Shown here piece after piece: positions 12,615 through 13,109 of a DNA stretch of 13,109 bases (its first letter is position 1; the number at the start of each line of letters is the position of its first letter). The notes below the pieces were generated by a model. It saw nothing but the letters and a program-made list of their open reading frames with translations. It did no database searches and was not told the DNA's origin. Position numbers and translations under genes: made by a program. Origin of the DNA: Candidatus Jordarchaeia archaeon (GTDB lineage Archaea; Asgardarchaeota; Jordiarchaeia; Jordiarchaeales; Freyrarchaeaceae); assembly GCA_018383835.1 (NCBI GenBank), contig JAHAWR010000033.1:1-13109 (forward strand), given 5' to 3'.

Positions 12615-13109
12615 GTGATCGCGGAGTGGCAGCTTGTGCTTGTAATGCTACTCGTATTCTGGGGGGGATTAATGATCGTGGACAGGTTATTTAATCTTGA
12701 AAAGTACGGGGTCAGCGTTCTCCCCTTTCTACTTATTTGCCGAACAACAAAGCTGAACAACATCCTGTCGAAGGCCGCACTTAAGGCCCCCCACGCATGG
12801 CGCATACTAGGAGATGCTTCCATCCCCCTAGGCTACTCCGCTCTAGGATATGGAGTATACCTGCTGTCATTAAACCTGCTGAACGCTTTCTTTCGACCTC
12901 AGCAGTCTTCACCCATAGTACCTCTGATACCGGGGATCACTGTCACGTGGTTTAGCTTTTTCTACGCTCTAGTTGGAATAGTCGTTACATTAGCGTTCCA
13001 CGAGATAGCACATGGCTTGGCTGCCAGGGCAGAGAACATACCCATAAAGTCGTCCGGTGTCCTTTTCCTTCTCTTCCTGCCGGGGGGATTCGTCGAGATA
13101 GATGAGGAA
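12615..13109 (+). CDS. Site-2 protease-like membrane metalloprotease (3' end outside window)
   Basis: This is the N-terminal 165 residues of an archaeal M50/S2P-type intramembrane protease, which cuts transmembrane substrates, often to release regulators. The first membrane segment is at about 5-20 (WQLVLVMLLVFWGGLM). The archaeal S2P pattern LEKYGVSVLPFLLICRTTKLN follows, then hydrophobic segments at about 75-92 and 110-130. The zinc site HEIAH is at about 129-133, followed by GLAARAENIPIKSSGVLFLLFLPGGFVEIDEE. The HExxH inside a membrane helix identifies the family. The second zinc-binding motif (NPDG-like) should lie beyond the window edge. The start is GTG behind AGGAGGG; an in-frame ATG at 12573 is less likely. 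It diverges from the coiled-coil gene at 12473 with about 140 bases between. Confidence 0.87.
   Translation, partial: MIAEWQLVLVMLLVFWGGLMIVDRLFNLEKYGVSVLPFLLICRTTKLNNILSKAALKAPHAWRILGDASIPLGYSALGYGVYLLSLNLLNAFFRPQQSSPIVPLIPGITVTWFSFFYALVGIVVTLAFHEIAHGLAARAENIPIKSSGVLFLLFLPGGFVEIDEE

Overview
The window is archaeal. It carries ribosomal protein L15e, two protein subunits of archaeal/eukaryotic-type RNase P (Rpp30 and Pop5), an exosome-linked RNA-binding protein, a TIP49/RuvB-like ATPase, a Cas6 endonuclease, TATA-type promoters and a well-formed C/D box guide RNA. The C/D RNA, Cas6 and heavy use of AGG/AGA arginine codons suit a thermophilic TACK-type archaeon (Bathyarchaeia or a relative). 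That placement is inference; no rRNA gene is present to settle it. Many genes start with TTG or GTG behind a strong GGAGG-type ribosome binding site.

Layout. 1-326: no supported gene. 327-1136 (-): cas6, compositionally unlike its neighbours and with no array or other cas gene in view. 1341-2708 (-): TIP49/RuvB-like AAA+ ATPase. About 2796-2926: GC-rich block that may be a structured RNA or the decayed right end of an IS605/TnpB-type element. 3067-4338 (+): tight three-gene operon of Era-like GTPase, DUF2073 protein and zinc ribbon protein. 4340-5077 (-): coiled-coil/winged-helix protein. 5446-6189 (+): coiled-coil protein. 6198-7979 (-): 593-residue beta-sandwich repeat protein with no signal peptide. 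8069-8773 (-): metallo-beta-lactamase-fold hydrolase. 9165-11209 (+): L15e, DUF54 RNA-binding protein, Rpp30 and Pop5, a piece of the archaeal exosome/RNase P/ribosome superoperon. 11252-11322 (+): C/D box sRNA directly behind a TATA box. 11344-12003 (+): a second coiled-coil/winged-helix protein, paralogous to the one at 4340-5077. 12000-12473 (-): another coiled-coil protein. 12615 to the right edge (+): site-2 protease-like membrane metalloprotease, cut by the window end.

How the genes fit together. The right-central block is RNA and ribosome biology: L15e, pre-tRNA processing by RNase P, an exosome-associated protein, and a guide RNA whose first guide fits the 23S P-loop, predicting 2'-O-methylation at the equivalent of E. 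coli G2251. On both sides lie unfamiliar coiled-coil genes. Two encode paralogous proteins (long coiled coil plus C-terminal winged helix) and each lies beside a second coiled-coil gene. Together with the intracellular beta-sandwich repeat protein they are the best candidate here for an undescribed system, possibly a cytoplasmic scaffold or DNA-organising complex. The sequence alone does not show its function.
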